Source: Bacteroidales bacterium (GTDB lineage: Bacteria > Bacteroidota > Bacteroidia > Bacteroidales > UBA7960). Taken from it: 40,978 nucleotides of DNA. The first letter of the stretch is position 1. Each line of letters opens with the position of its first letter. The stretch lies in assembly GCA_012521995.1 (NCBI GenBank), contig JAAYLH010000059.1, positions 1-40,978 on the forward strand. The letters run 5' to 3'. The position numbers and the translations under genes are program-made. Below, piece after piece: positions 17,141 through 25,491 of this stretch. The notes under the pieces were generated by a model, which saw only the letters and a list, made by a program, of their open reading frames with translations, ran no database searches and had not been told where the DNA came from.

Positions 17141-18292
17141 TTACACCCCGTTATAACGAGCTATTATCATTCGCAGAATTTCAGAGGTGCCTTCGCCAAT
17201 CTGCAACAGACGCTGATCGCGGTAAAAGCGTTCCACTTCATGGGGTTTAAAAACTCCTGCTGCGCCGTGGATCTGCAGGGACTCATCAGCGATTTCGCGG
17301 GCAATTTCTGAGGTATAGAGCTTTGAGATGGCTGCTTCGCGGGCAAACTGGATGTTGTTATCTTTTTTCCAGCAAGCGTTGTACAGGGTGTTGCGCGCCA
17401 GTTCAATCTTCATATCCATATCGGCCAATTTGAAGGAAACGGCCTGAAACTTATGAATGGGTTGCCCGAACTGCACCCTTATCTTTGAATGCGAGATTGC
17501 GGCTTCAAAAGCACCCTGGGCAAGACCCAGGCCAATGGCAGCCACGGAGAGGCGTCCGCCATCGAGGGCATTGAGCATAATACGACCACCTTGCCCCACT
17601 TCTCCGAGCAGGTTCTCGGCGGGAACCTTTACATTGTCAAAATAGAGTCTTCCTGTATCTGAAGCGCGCCACATCAGTTTTCCAAAAGATCTTTCACGTG
17701 TAAAACCGGGGGTGTCTTTTTCAACAATGATGGCTGAGAGCTTCTTTCGACCATTGACATCACCCGTGACGGCCTGAACAATGACGCCTCCTGAGATTTC
17801 GCTGGTAGAGTTGGTGATGTGCCTTTTCTCGCCGTTGATGATCCAATAACCATCCTCCAGTCTGGCAGTGGTTTGGGAGCCCATGGCATCCGATCCTGCG
17901 TGCTCTTCCGTGAGCCCAAAAGCCCAGGTCATCCGGCCGGTGCAAAGCTGCGGGACATATTTTTTTATTTGTTCGGGCGTACCATATTTCATCAGTGGAG
18001 CAATTGCCAGGGAGTTGATGGCGGCGATTGTAGCAGCCTGCGAACTATCGACTCTTGCCAGTTCTTCGACCATAATGATGTAAGAGAGGGTGTCCAGCCC
18101 TTGCCCGCCCAGTTCTCTTGGAACCTGAATACCAAACAAGCCTGCATCTCCCATTTTGGCGGTCAGTTCAATGGAGAACTCTTCGGTTTCATCCAGTTGT
18201 GCGGCAAGCGGCCGAATTTCTTTCTCAGCAAATTCACGGATCCTTTGCCTCAAGGCATTGTGTGCATCAGTCAGTAGTGGGTGAATTATCAT
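17141..18292 (-). CDS. Acyl-CoA dehydrogenase (isovaleryl-CoA-type by context, SCAD-type by catalytic residue)
   Basis: This FAD-dependent dehydrogenase introduces an alpha-beta double bond in an acyl-CoA. The 383-aa protein has the FAD and substrate motifs WAFGLTEEHAGSDAMGSQTT and VPAENLLGEVGQG, and the C-terminal RLLQIGEGTSEILRMIIARY. Its neighbours (methylcrotonyl-CoA carboxylase and methylglutaconyl-CoA hydratase) suggest isovaleryl-CoA as substrate. However, the catalytic Glu is at the MCAD/SCAD position (Glu367 in GEGTSE). True isovaleryl-CoA dehydrogenases have a small residue there and use a Glu in helix G, where this protein has Gly (ALDGGRLS). A short/branched-chain acyl-CoA substrate is therefore equally likely. 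Same strand as mccA (78 bp) and fni (11 bp). Confidence 0.92.
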   Translation of the reverse strand: MIIHPLLTDAHNALRQRIREFAEKEIRPLAAQLDETEEFSIELTAKMGDAGLFGIQVPRELGGQGLDTLSYIIMVEELARVDSSQAATIAAINSLAIAPLMKYGTPEQIKKYVPQLCTGRMTWAFGLTEEHAGSDAMGSQTTARLEDGYWIINGEKRHITNSTSEISGGVIVQAVTGDVNGRKKLSAIIVEKDTPGFTRERSFGKLMWRASDTGRLYFDNVKVPAENLLGEVGQGGRIMLNALDGGRLSVAAIGLGLAQGAFEAAISHSKIRVQFGQPIHKFQAVSFKLADMDMKIELARNTLYNACWKKDNNIQFAREAAISKLYTSEIAREIADESLQIHGAAGVFKPHEVERFYRDQRLLQIGEGTSEILRMIIARYNGV

Positions 18293-18370
18293 AAGTTTTG
18301 GTTTGTTTTGATCTTATAACAACAATCTTAACGAATGGTTTTCAGAAAAAAATTTTTTGTTAAACTTTTT

Positions 18371-20356
18371 TTATAAAATATTAGACAGGATTACCAAAAC
18401 CTGATTATCCTGCACGAATTGTCCGGGGTGGACTACAATTTCCCGGACCCTGCCCTTACCCATTGCCACTACCCTGTTTTCCATTTTCATTGATTCGAGG
18501 ATTACCAGCGTATCGCCTTTATTTACTATGTCATCGGGCTGGATGTTCACCTGGATCACTTTGCCAAACATGGGTGCGTTGACCAGGTAAGTGCCTTCAA
18601 GGACAGGATTGCTATTGATTCGCTTGAGGCTTTCGCGGTTGAGGTGCATGGCATGCTGCACCAGAAATGTCTTTCCGGCTTGCTGGATCAAAACTGAGCC
18701 GTCACTCATCAGGGTAAAGTCCAGCTTTCGAACAAAGCCCGAAGCATCAATTTGCATCTCGTGATCAGTCTTGCTGAGCAGCTGATAGATCACCTTTTTT
18801 TCGGAGGGCTCCATGTAAATTTGCTCAGGGCCTATGGTGTTGATGCTGCGGTTAAATTTCTTCCCGTTGATGATCACCCCTGTTCGCATGCAAAGACGCC
18901 AGTGACCCAGCTGTTTCCAGATGGTCTGTGCTCTGTGCCTGCGTGCGCGTCCCGCAAAGATAAAGGCAGCAATGAACAACTCGGGTTCGGGGATTTCTTC
19001 CAGATCGGCAAGAAAGCCATCCTGCAGGAAGCCCTTGCAGAAATTGGTGTCGGCGCTGCCATCCCTGAAGGATTCAGCCTGTAAAAGAGCGACCAGGAAA
19101 GGGATGTTGGTTTTGATGCCGTGGATGAGGTAACCTTTCAATCCATTCAGCAACTTATTGCGGGCTTCCTCACGGGTGGGCGCGTGGCTGATTACCTTGC
19201 TTATCATCGGGTCGAACTGGCTGCTGACCTCTGCTCCTGTGGTTTGTGAACCATCAATACGCAGGCCATGATCCTGGGGGATCTTGTAAAAGACGATTTT
19301 CCCGGGCGAGGGCAGGAATTCCTTTTGGGGATCTTCGGCATAGACTCGGGCTTCAATGGCGTGCCCGTCAATTTTAAGTTCATCCTGTGAGAAAGAGAGG
19401 GGTTCTCCCCTGGCAATATTCACTTGTTCCCTGACGATATCAATACCCGTAATCATTTCGGTCACAGGATGCTCAACCTGGATACGGGTGTTCATTTCGA
19501 GGAAGTAATATTCATATCCTGAGACCAGGAACTCAATAGTGCCTGCGTTGACATAGCCGATATCATCGGCAATGGCCCTGGCGTCGCGCATGAGTTTTTC
19601 GCGCAGTTCATCTCCGACATTGGGGCTTGGGGCCTCTTCGATGATTTTCTGGTAACGGCGCTGGATGCTGCACTCGCGTTCAAAGAGGGTGACCGTTCTG
19701 CCATATTCGTCGGCCATAAGCTGCACCTCGATATGGTGGGGCTCGGCCAGGTATTTCTCGATGTACACCTCACCATTGCCAAAATAATTGAATGCCTCAC
19801 GCTGGGCGGTCTCGAGCATCTCACGCAGCTCTGAATTATTTCCCGCAATGCGCATGCCCTTGCCCCCGCCTCCTGCAGCAGCCTTCACCAGGATGGGGAA
19901 GCCGATTTTCTCTGCCAGTTTTTCAAGCTCTTCAGGTTTTCCTGTAGCACCTTCAATGAGAGGAACACCCAGTTTCTGAACCCTTTTACGAGCCTCCACC
20001 TTGTTGCCCATCAACCTGATGGCTTCGTCGCCGGGGCCAATGAAGATCAGGCCTGCCTGGCGTACCGCTTTGGAGAAAGTGTGCGACTCGGAGAGGAATC
20101 CATAGCCAGGGTGGATAGCATCGACACCTGCCTGGATGGCAATCTGGATGATGCGCTGCTGGTTCAGGTAATTGTCAGCAAGGCTGGTCCCGCTGATCAG
20201 GTAACTCTCATCGGCGGAGGAGACATGAAGTGCATCAGCATCATCAGCGGAAAAAATGGCTACGCTGCGTATGCCCATTGCCCGCAGGGTGCGAAAGATG
20301 CGGATGGCAATTTCGCCGCGGTTGGCCACCAGTACTTTGGAAATGGTATGTTTCAT
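18371..20356 (-). CDS. mccA: Methylcrotonyl-CoA carboxylase alpha subunit (biotin carboxylase + BCCP)
   Basis: This 661-aa subunit carboxylates its own biotin with bicarbonate and ATP. The biotin carboxylase domain (1 to about 445) has KVLVANRGEIAIRI, the ATP-grasp loop VKAAAGGGGKGMRI (157-170), and EMNTRIQVEHPVTE. A linker domain precedes the biotinyl domain (about 590-661) with ESMKMENRV, whose Lys624 is the biotin site. Acetyl-CoA and propionyl-CoA carboxylase alpha subunits look similar; I call MCC because the beta subunit next door is clearly MCC-like and a methylglutaconyl-CoA hydratase separates the two. Its ATG is 1 bp after the hydratase stop, which implies translational coupling. 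Confidence 0.92.
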   Translation of the reverse strand: MKHTISKVLVANRGEIAIRIFRTLRAMGIRSVAIFSADDADALHVSSADESYLISGTSLADNYLNQQRIIQIAIQAGVDAIHPGYGFLSESHTFSKAVRQAGLIFIGPGDEAIRLMGNKVEARKRVQKLGVPLIEGATGKPEELEKLAEKIGFPILVKAAAGGGGKGMRIAGNNSELREMLETAQREAFNYFGNGEVYIEKYLAEPHHIEVQLMADEYGRTVTLFERECSIQRRYQKIIEEAPSPNVGDELREKLMRDARAIADDIGYVNAGTIEFLVSGYEYYFLEMNTRIQVEHPVTEMITGIDIVREQVNIARGEPLSFSQDELKIDGHAIEARVYAEDPQKEFLPSPGKIVFYKIPQDHGLRIDGSQTTGAEVSSQFDPMISKVISHAPTREEARNKLLNGLKGYLIHGIKTNIPFLVALLQAESFRDGSADTNFCKGFLQDGFLADLEEIPEPELFIAAFIFAGRARRHRAQTIWKQLGHWRLCMRTGVIINGKKFNRSINTIGPEQIYMEPSEKKVIYQLLSKTDHEMQIDASGFVRKLDFTLMSDGSVLIQQAGKTFLVQHAMHLNRESLKRINSNPVLEGTYLVNAPMFGKVIQVNIQPDDIVNKGDTLVILESMKMENRVVAMGKGRVREIVVHPGQFVQDNQVLVILSNIL

Positions 20357-20357
20357 A

Positions 20358-21152
20358 TCATTGTTTAGGCTTTACCGGCCATATGGGTTTACGTTTTTCC
20401 AAGAAAGCACTCATTCCCTCTATGGCTTCCTCTGATTCCTGGAGGGATGAAAGCAAGTTGGCAGTAAACTGGCTGAGGGATTCATCTATTTCTTTTCCTG
20501 CCACATCTCCGATGAGCCTTTTGCAAGCCTTCATGGCTTCAGGGGCATTCAAAGCCAGTTCTCGGGCAAGATTCAAGGCCTGGGATTCCATCTGCTCCCA
20601 CTCGCCCGTATAATCGGCCAGGTGGTATTGCAGTGCTTGAGTGGCATTAATCTTTGAGCCTGTAAGCATCAGTTGCCTGGCGTTTAATGCTCCAATTCTC
20701 CTGATCACAAAGGGAGAAATGGTTGCAGGAACCAATCCCAGTTTCACCTCGCTGAAGGAGAACAGGGCATTTTGGGCTGACAGCACAAAGTCACCACAGG
20801 CGACCAATCCCAATGCGCCCCCCATTGCTGCCCCCTGCACCAGGACAATCAGGGGTTTCGGGAAGTGGAACAAGCTGTTGAACAAGTCGGCAAGCACAAA
20901 GCCCGAACGGTCCTTGGGAGGGAGGTTTTTTCCCTTGCTCATCCACTGGAGGTCGCCTCCTGCACAGAAAAAATCACCCTGTCCCCTGAGAATGACCACC
21001 CGTATGGCGGGGTCTTCACCGGCTTCTTCCAAAAAAGATGATAATTCGGCAGCCATCTGGCGGTTGATGGCATTGCGCTTTTCAGGTCTTGCCAGCCAGA
21101 GGGTACAAACAAAATCCTTTACTTCAAGGGCTAAGGTGTCAAAATTTTTCAT
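20358..21152 (-). CDS. liuC: Enoyl-CoA hydratase family, probable methylglutaconyl-CoA hydratase
   Basis: This 264-aa crotonase-fold protein probably hydrates 3-methylglutaconyl-CoA to HMG-CoA, the step after methylcrotonyl-CoA carboxylation in leucine breakdown. The oxyanion-hole motif FFCAGGDLQWM (61-71) resembles the FCAG-DL-WM signature of LiuC/AUH enzymes. The second block is VQGAAMGGALGLVACGDFV, and SEVKLGLVPATISPFVIRRIG follows. It sits between the MCC beta and alpha genes, 11 bp and 1 bp away, the same neighbourhood as in classic liu operons. The reaction is reversible, so it could also dehydrate HMG-CoA. Confidence 0.92.
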   Translation of the reverse strand: MKNFDTLALEVKDFVCTLWLARPEKRNAINRQMAAELSSFLEEAGEDPAIRVVILRGQGDFFCAGGDLQWMSKGKNLPPKDRSGFVLADLFNSLFHFPKPLIVLVQGAAMGGALGLVACGDFVLSAQNALFSFSEVKLGLVPATISPFVIRRIGALNARQLMLTGSKINATQALQYHLADYTGEWEQMESQALNLARELALNAPEAMKACKRLIGDVAGKEIDESLSQFTANLLSSLQESEEAIEGMSAFLEKRKPIWPVKPKQ

Positions 21153-21163
21153 TCGCTGCTGTA

Positions 21164-22771
21164 TTACATCCTGTAAACCCCAGTGCGCGGTTCATCAAAC
21201 TTTTTATTCAGGGATACGGCAATGGCCATGGCTATGACCTGACGAGTCTGCAAAGGTTCGATGATGCCATCGTCCCAGAGGCGCGAAGTGCTGTAATAAG
21301 CTGAGCCCTCCTCTTCGTATTTAGCCAGGATTTGGGCTTTCATGGCCTCTATTTCAGCTTCATCCACACTTTTTCCTGCCGCTTCCAATTGATCAATCTT
21401 GACTTGTGCCAATACGCTTGCCGCCTGTTGTCCGCCCATCACCGAGATGCGTGAGCCGGGCCACATAAACAGGAAATGAGGGTCATAAGCACGGCCGGCC
21501 ATGGCATAATTGCCGGCGCCATAGGAGCCCCCGGTGATGATAGTGATCTTGGGCACATTGGCCGTGGCCACCGCATGCACCAGTTTGGCCCCGTCGCGCG
21601 CGAGGCCTGAAGTCTCATAGGTTTTGCCCACCATAAATCCGGTGATGTTCTGAAGGAAGAGGATGGGAATCTTGCGGAAGTTGCAGAGTTCGATAAAGTG
21701 GGTGCCCTTCAGGGAAGATTCGGCAAAGAGCACGCCATTGTTGGCAATGATTCCGACAGGAAAGCCCATGATGTGGGCAAAGCCCGTCACCAGGGTGGTG
21801 GCATATCGGGCCTTAAACTCGTGAAAGCGGCTGCCATCCACCAGGCGGGCAATGATCTCGTAAGGGTCGGTTTGTTTTTTAAGGTCCGACTGGAGGATGC
21901 CATACAGTTCCTCTGGGTCGTACAAGGGAGGCTCAGGGGTTTTCACCTCAAGCACCTGCTTCTCCTTGGGTTGGAAGGTCTCGAAGATGCTACGGCAAAT
22001 GGCGATGGCATGCTGGTCGTTCTCGGCCAGGTGGTCGGCCACGCCGGATTTGGTGGTATGCACTTCTGCCCCGCCCAGTTCTTCGGGGGTTACGATCTCG
22101 CCGGTGGCAGCCTTCACCAGAGGCGGCCCCCCGATAAAGATGGTGCCCTGGTTGCGCACGATTACGGTCTCATCGCTCATGGCAGGCACATAGGCCCCGC
22201 CAGCGGTGCACGAGCCCATCACCAGGGCCACCTGCGGGCAGCCCTGTGCCGAAAGTATGGCTTGGTTATAGAATATCCTGCCAAAGTCATCACGGTCGGG
22301 AAACACCTCTGCCTGTTCTGGCAGGAATACCCCGCCCGAATCAACCATATATACACAAGGCAGGTTGTTTTGCAGGGCAATCTCCTGGGCACGGATGTGC
22401 TTGCGAATGGTTTCCTTTATGTAGGTTCCACCTTTTACGGTAGCATCGTTGGCCACAATCACGGCTTCCCGTCCCTGAATCACTCCGATACCGGTAACAA
22501 TGCCGGCCGAGGGAAAACCATCCTTGTATTGCCCATAAGCTGCCAGGGGCGATAATTCCAGGAAAGGGGTGTTGGGGTCGATGAGCAGGTCGATGCGTTC
22601 GCGGGCCAAAAGCTTCCCCCTGGAACGGTGCTTTTCGACCGCCTTGGCAGGGCTGCCCTGCAGCACACCTTGTATAATGCCCCGATGGGCCTCCAGCATT
22701 TTTAGATAATGGTCACGGTTAGAAAAGAACTCATGTCCGGGTGGATGAATATGGGTTGGAATCTGAAACAC
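21164..22771 (-). CDS. mccB: Methylcrotonyl-CoA carboxylase beta subunit (carboxyltransferase)
   Basis: This subunit transfers CO2 from biotin to 3-methylcrotonyl-CoA. The 535-aa protein has the N- and C-terminal carboxyltransferase halves, with [20 protein letters not shown] (143-162) and [17 protein letters not shown] (185-201). These match MCC beta more closely than propionyl-CoA carboxylase beta. A GTG start at 22771 is used because the conserved [19 protein letters not shown] begins right after it. A TATTTTTG -7 box lies 32 nt upstream. As the first gene of the minus-strand block it is likely the promoter-proximal gene of the leucine/mevalonate operon. Confidence 0.95.
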   Translation of the reverse strand: MFQIPTHIHPPGHEFFSNRDHYLKMLEAHRGIIQGVLQGSPAKAVEKHRSRGKLLARERIDLLIDPNTPFLELSPLAAYGQYKDGFPSAGIVTGIGVIQGREAVIVANDATVKGGTYIKETIRKHIRAQEIALQNNLPCVYMVDSGGVFLPEQAEVFPDRDDFGRIFYNQAILSAQGCPQVALVMGSCTAGGAYVPAMSDETVIVRNQGTIFIGGPPLVKAATGEIVTPEELGGAEVHTTKSGVADHLAENDQHAIAICRSIFETFQPKEKQVLEVKTPEPPLYDPEELYGILQSDLKKQTDPYEIIARLVDGSRFHEFKARYATTLVTGFAHIMGFPVGIIANNGVLFAESSLKGTHFIELCNFRKIPILFLQNITGFMVGKTYETSGLARDGAKLVHAVATANVPKITIITGGSYGAGNYAMAGRAYDPHFLFMWPGSRISVMGGQQAASVLAQVKIDQLEAAGKSVDEAEIEAMKAQILAKYEEEGSAYYSTSRLWDDGIIEPLQTRQVIAMAIAVSLNKKFDEPRTGVYRM

Positions 22772-22802
22772 GTCGGGTGATGGATTAAATTTCTATGTCC
22801 CT

Positions 22803-22810
22803 CAAAAATA
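22803..22810 (-). promoter_or_regulatory. -7 box of the mccB operon
   Basis: TATTTTTG on the minus strand lies 32 nt upstream of the GTG at 22771. It fits the Bacteroidota -7 consensus, though no -33 TTG is visible. Confidence 0.35.
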
Positions 22811-23519
22811 GTTGAAATATTAAAAGGAGGCCACTATCTGACCCCTTTTTTACCGGTTTTATTAAAGAAATAGTTCATAAAAGAATTAACACAGCTGAAA
22901 CATTACCACCCAGGCCGGCAAAGGACGGATGAACATGATGATGAAAAAATCAGGGATGCCTGAATGCATTAAGCCCATAAAATATTTTGACCATCTTTCA
23001 TCATAGTTGAAAAAGCACACACCACAGCCCTTGCCTGTTTCCACTTTGCCGCACAGGAATAAAAAATACTTGAAGAGGAAATGGTCTTTTGTTACATAAA
23101 AAGCGAGGCCGGGTATTTTTTGATTGAGAAGCTCCTGGTTTAGGAACAGAAAAGAAGGATTCATTTATTGGGAAATCAACAGGCCAATGCTTTTCATAAT
23201 ATTAATAAGTTACTAAGGTATAGGGGTTTTAGCATCACCTTTGAAGAGCCTGATACAGTTGCCGTTTCACGAAGCTTGTTCATAAGGGGCCAAGGGAAAA
23301 GAGGGCCCTTAAAACACTCAGGGATAGATCTGATCTCAGGTTAACGATAAAAGGCTGATAAAAACCATGAGGTTGTCTCTTTTATTCGGGGTTTGTTATT
23401 GGCCGCAAAAGAAAGAAGACTTTTTTCCCCTGCAATTTCTTCCAGGAATTCATACCCGGGCAAATTACGGCCATCCTAAGGAGCAGGTCATGTTAACCCC
23501 TAAAAAACTCATTCAATAA
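22811..23519. other. Intergenic region without a supportable gene
   Basis: No ORF here has a signal peptide, known motif or convincing start. The longest, 22886-23164 on the minus strand (92 codons), reads as low-information aromatic sequence. No tRNA-like or rRNA-like structure was seen. The region leads into the 11-bp array at 23520. Confidence 0.6.
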
Positions 23520-23650
23520 TCGTAGTTAAAACGTAGTTCAGACGTAGTTCAGACGTAGTTCAAACGTAGTTCAGACGTACACACACGTTTTAACTACGTC
23601 TGAAATTCGTTTTAGATACGTTTTAAATATGTATTTAATATGCTTGATCT
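23520..23650. repeat. 11-bp periodic array, about 11-12 units (array 2)
   Basis: Units start at 23520, 23531, 23542, 23553, 23564, 23575, 23585 (one 10-bp step), 23596, 23607, 23618, 23629 and possibly 23640. Units read mostly ACGTAGTTCAG or ACGTAGTTAAA early and ACGTTTTAA-like later. The period and the ACGT lead match array 1 (4809-4918), so both are members of one repeat family. It lies between two minus-strand operons. Confidence 0.8.
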
Positions 23651-23761
23651 TTGATCCGGATACCGTTAAAGGGAGGCCTGTTTCCCAGCCAGAAACACGG
23701 GAAATTCTGTCAAAAAGGCTGGCAGGGAAGCAGAAAAGTTCTATTATATGGACCCGGCAAG

Positions 23762-23795
23762 AAAAAAAAAGGCCGTCCCGGCTTTTGGAACAGCC
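23762..23795 (-). terminator. Rho-independent terminator of the efflux operon
   Basis: Read on the minus strand, GGCTGTTCC (23787-23795) pairs with GGGACGGCC (23771-23779) as a 9-bp stem with two G-U pairs. It is followed by nine T (23762-23770). It is about 100 nt past the stop of the TolC-family gene. The wobble pairs work only on the minus strand, which fixes the direction. Confidence 0.82.
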
Positions 23796-23895
23796 TCTTT
23801 TGGCAAAAAGAATTAAGTGATTCGCAATCAATCTTTTATCTAAACTCAGGGCCTTCAAACCTATTCGTTAAGCCAGAGCCCAAAGCCCGGAATTT

Positions 23896-25413
23896 CTAAA
23901 TATTTTCGAAATCCACTTCCAGGGGCTGATTGTTAAGGAAGTCGTAAAGGGTAAGGCGGCGCATTTCGTAAAAGCCAGCCCAAAAGGTCCGCAGGGCAGC
24001 CAGATAGCGCTGTTTTGAGCGGTCTTTTTCTTCCAGGGCAATGTTGAGTTCAATGATGTCAATGCGGCCGATCAGGAAGCGCTCCTTGGAAACGGCATAG
24101 CGTTTCTCGGCAATTATGTCGGCTTTTTGGGCGATTTCCAGCTGGCTTTTGAGCATATTGAACTCCATAACACGCAGGAACACTTCTTGCTCAAAATCGA
24201 CCAGGGTCTGGTTGACGGTAGTATTAACAAGCTCTCGGTTTGACTCGGCCATGCGGACGCGGCCTTTACCCACGCCCCAGTCAAGGATGGGAATAGAAAT
24301 TCCGATGGCCAACTGCTGCTGATCGAGGGGGTCACGATAGACCCCTTGGATATCATCAGAGGTTTGGGTGAGGCCATATACAGCAAATAAATCAGCATTA
24401 AACCGGCTGTTGGCCTTGGCTTCGCTGACCTGGCTTTCGGCTTCGATCAGGAGGCGTTGCTGGGCAATGATGTCGGCCCGGTTCCTGCGAGCTTCCGCCA
24501 GAGCATCGTAAACGTCTATCTGCAGGTCGGGGATATTTTCCGGGGGAATCAACTCCGGAGCCTCGCTACCGTCAAAGCCCAAATAAGAGCGAAAGCGAAA
24601 CAAGGCCCCCTCGTAATCAATGCGTGATTGTTCAAGGGTAGCCTCTGAATTGAGCACGTTGAGCTCCATCTGAAGGAGCTCATTCTCAGCAATGCGACCC
24701 AAAGAAAAGCGGCCCTGTGCAATGCGGTAAAGAGTATCGTTGCTTTCGAGGTTAATGCTGTTGATCTCCATATTGATTTGGGCGAGCAAAAGGTCAAAGA
24801 AGTATTGAGTGGCCCTGACAGAGATGTTTTCCAGGTTTTCCACATACTGCTTGCGTGCTTCTTCAAAGCGCAGGGGCTCCACCTGCCGTTCCCATTTAAA
24901 GCGGTTGAAGCCGAAGATGGGCTGCCGGAACCCAATATTGATCGGAGTAGAAAGGAAGGATACCGAGTTTCCGTCTTCGCGTATCAGGTCGATCCGCTGT
25001 AAGCCTGAGCTGACAAATAACTGTCCGCCGGTGAGCCCTACCGTTTGGCTCAGGGAAAGGGTCCCCGAAGAGGTGGCCAGGCTGCGCCTGACGAATACAT
25101 CAGTTCCATCGGGCAGAGTTACGGGGGAGATGGTGCGGTTCAGGTTAGGAACGGTAGCTTCCAGGCTGAGGTTGGGCAGGTAGCCGGCCCTGAAGCTGCG
25201 AAAACGCCAGTAGCTGCCACGATAGCGATGGCGGGCCGCCAGGGCGTCGGGTGATTGAGCACGTGCCAGGTCGATCACATCTTCCAAGGTCATGAGACGG
25301 CGGTCGGAGGCAAAAACTGATGGCATTTCGCCAAAAAAACAAAAGGCAAACAAAGGCAAAAGAAAAAGCACCTTTCTGACCAAAGCAAAAAAGAGATCAA
25401 GTTTTCTACGCAT
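23896..25413 (-). CDS. TolC-family outer-membrane efflux protein
   Basis: This 505-aa protein has a signal peptide (about 1-36, with a hydrophobic VLFLLPLFAFCFFGEM core) and two repeated OEP halves. Long amphipathic helices rich in Gln/Glu/Ala are the trimeric periplasmic tunnel, with short strands for the outer-membrane barrel (for example NLSLEATVPNLNR). The ATG at 25413 is preferred over a TTG at 25422. It has its own promoter in the 57-bp gap (TATCTTTG at 25458-25465), though it can also be co-transcribed with the RND genes upstream. The partners are the adaptor at 31865-32965 and the two RND permeases. Confidence 0.93.
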   Translation of the reverse strand: MRRKLDLFFALVRKVLFLLPLFAFCFFGEMPSVFASDRRLMTLEDVIDLARAQSPDALAARHRYRGSYWRFRSFRAGYLPNLSLEATVPNLNRTISPVTLPDGTDVFVRRSLATSSGTLSLSQTVGLTGGQLFVSSGLQRIDLIREDGNSVSFLSTPINIGFRQPIFGFNRFKWERQVEPLRFEEARKQYVENLENISVRATQYFFDLLLAQINMEINSINLESNDTLYRIAQGRFSLGRIAENELLQMELNVLNSEATLEQSRIDYEGALFRFRSYLGFDGSEAPELIPPENIPDLQIDVYDALAEARRNRADIIAQQRLLIEAESQVSEAKANSRFNADLFAVYGLTQTSDDIQGVYRDPLDQQQLAIGISIPILDWGVGKGRVRMAESNRELVNTTVNQTLVDFEQEVFLRVMEFNMLKSQLEIAQKADIIAEKRYAVSKERFLIGRIDIIELNIALEEKDRSKQRYLAALRTFWAGFYEMRRLTLYDFLNNQPLEVDFENI

Positions 25414-25457
25414 GGGTTGCAATAGTATTTAAAAAAACAGCAAAAAGAATTCGCATT

Positions 25458-25491
25458 CAAAGATAGCACATTATTTAAACCGCCTTCCCAA
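25458..25491 (-). promoter_or_regulatory. Promoter of the TolC-family gene
   Basis: On the minus strand TTG (25489-25491, inside the end of the upstream permease gene) and TATCTTTG (25458-25465) are spaced by 23 bp. The ATG is 45 nt downstream. An exact -7 match suggests that the outer-membrane component can be expressed separately from the permeases. Confidence 0.55.

Noticed and set aside
22886-23164. 92-codon minus-strand ORF in the gap after mccB
   Set aside because: No signal peptide, domain or promoter; the sequence looks random and the region has no other gene-like features.
23571-23858. 95-codon minus-strand ORF across array 2 and the terminator
   Set aside because: It crosses the terminator hairpin and the repeat array; no coding signal.
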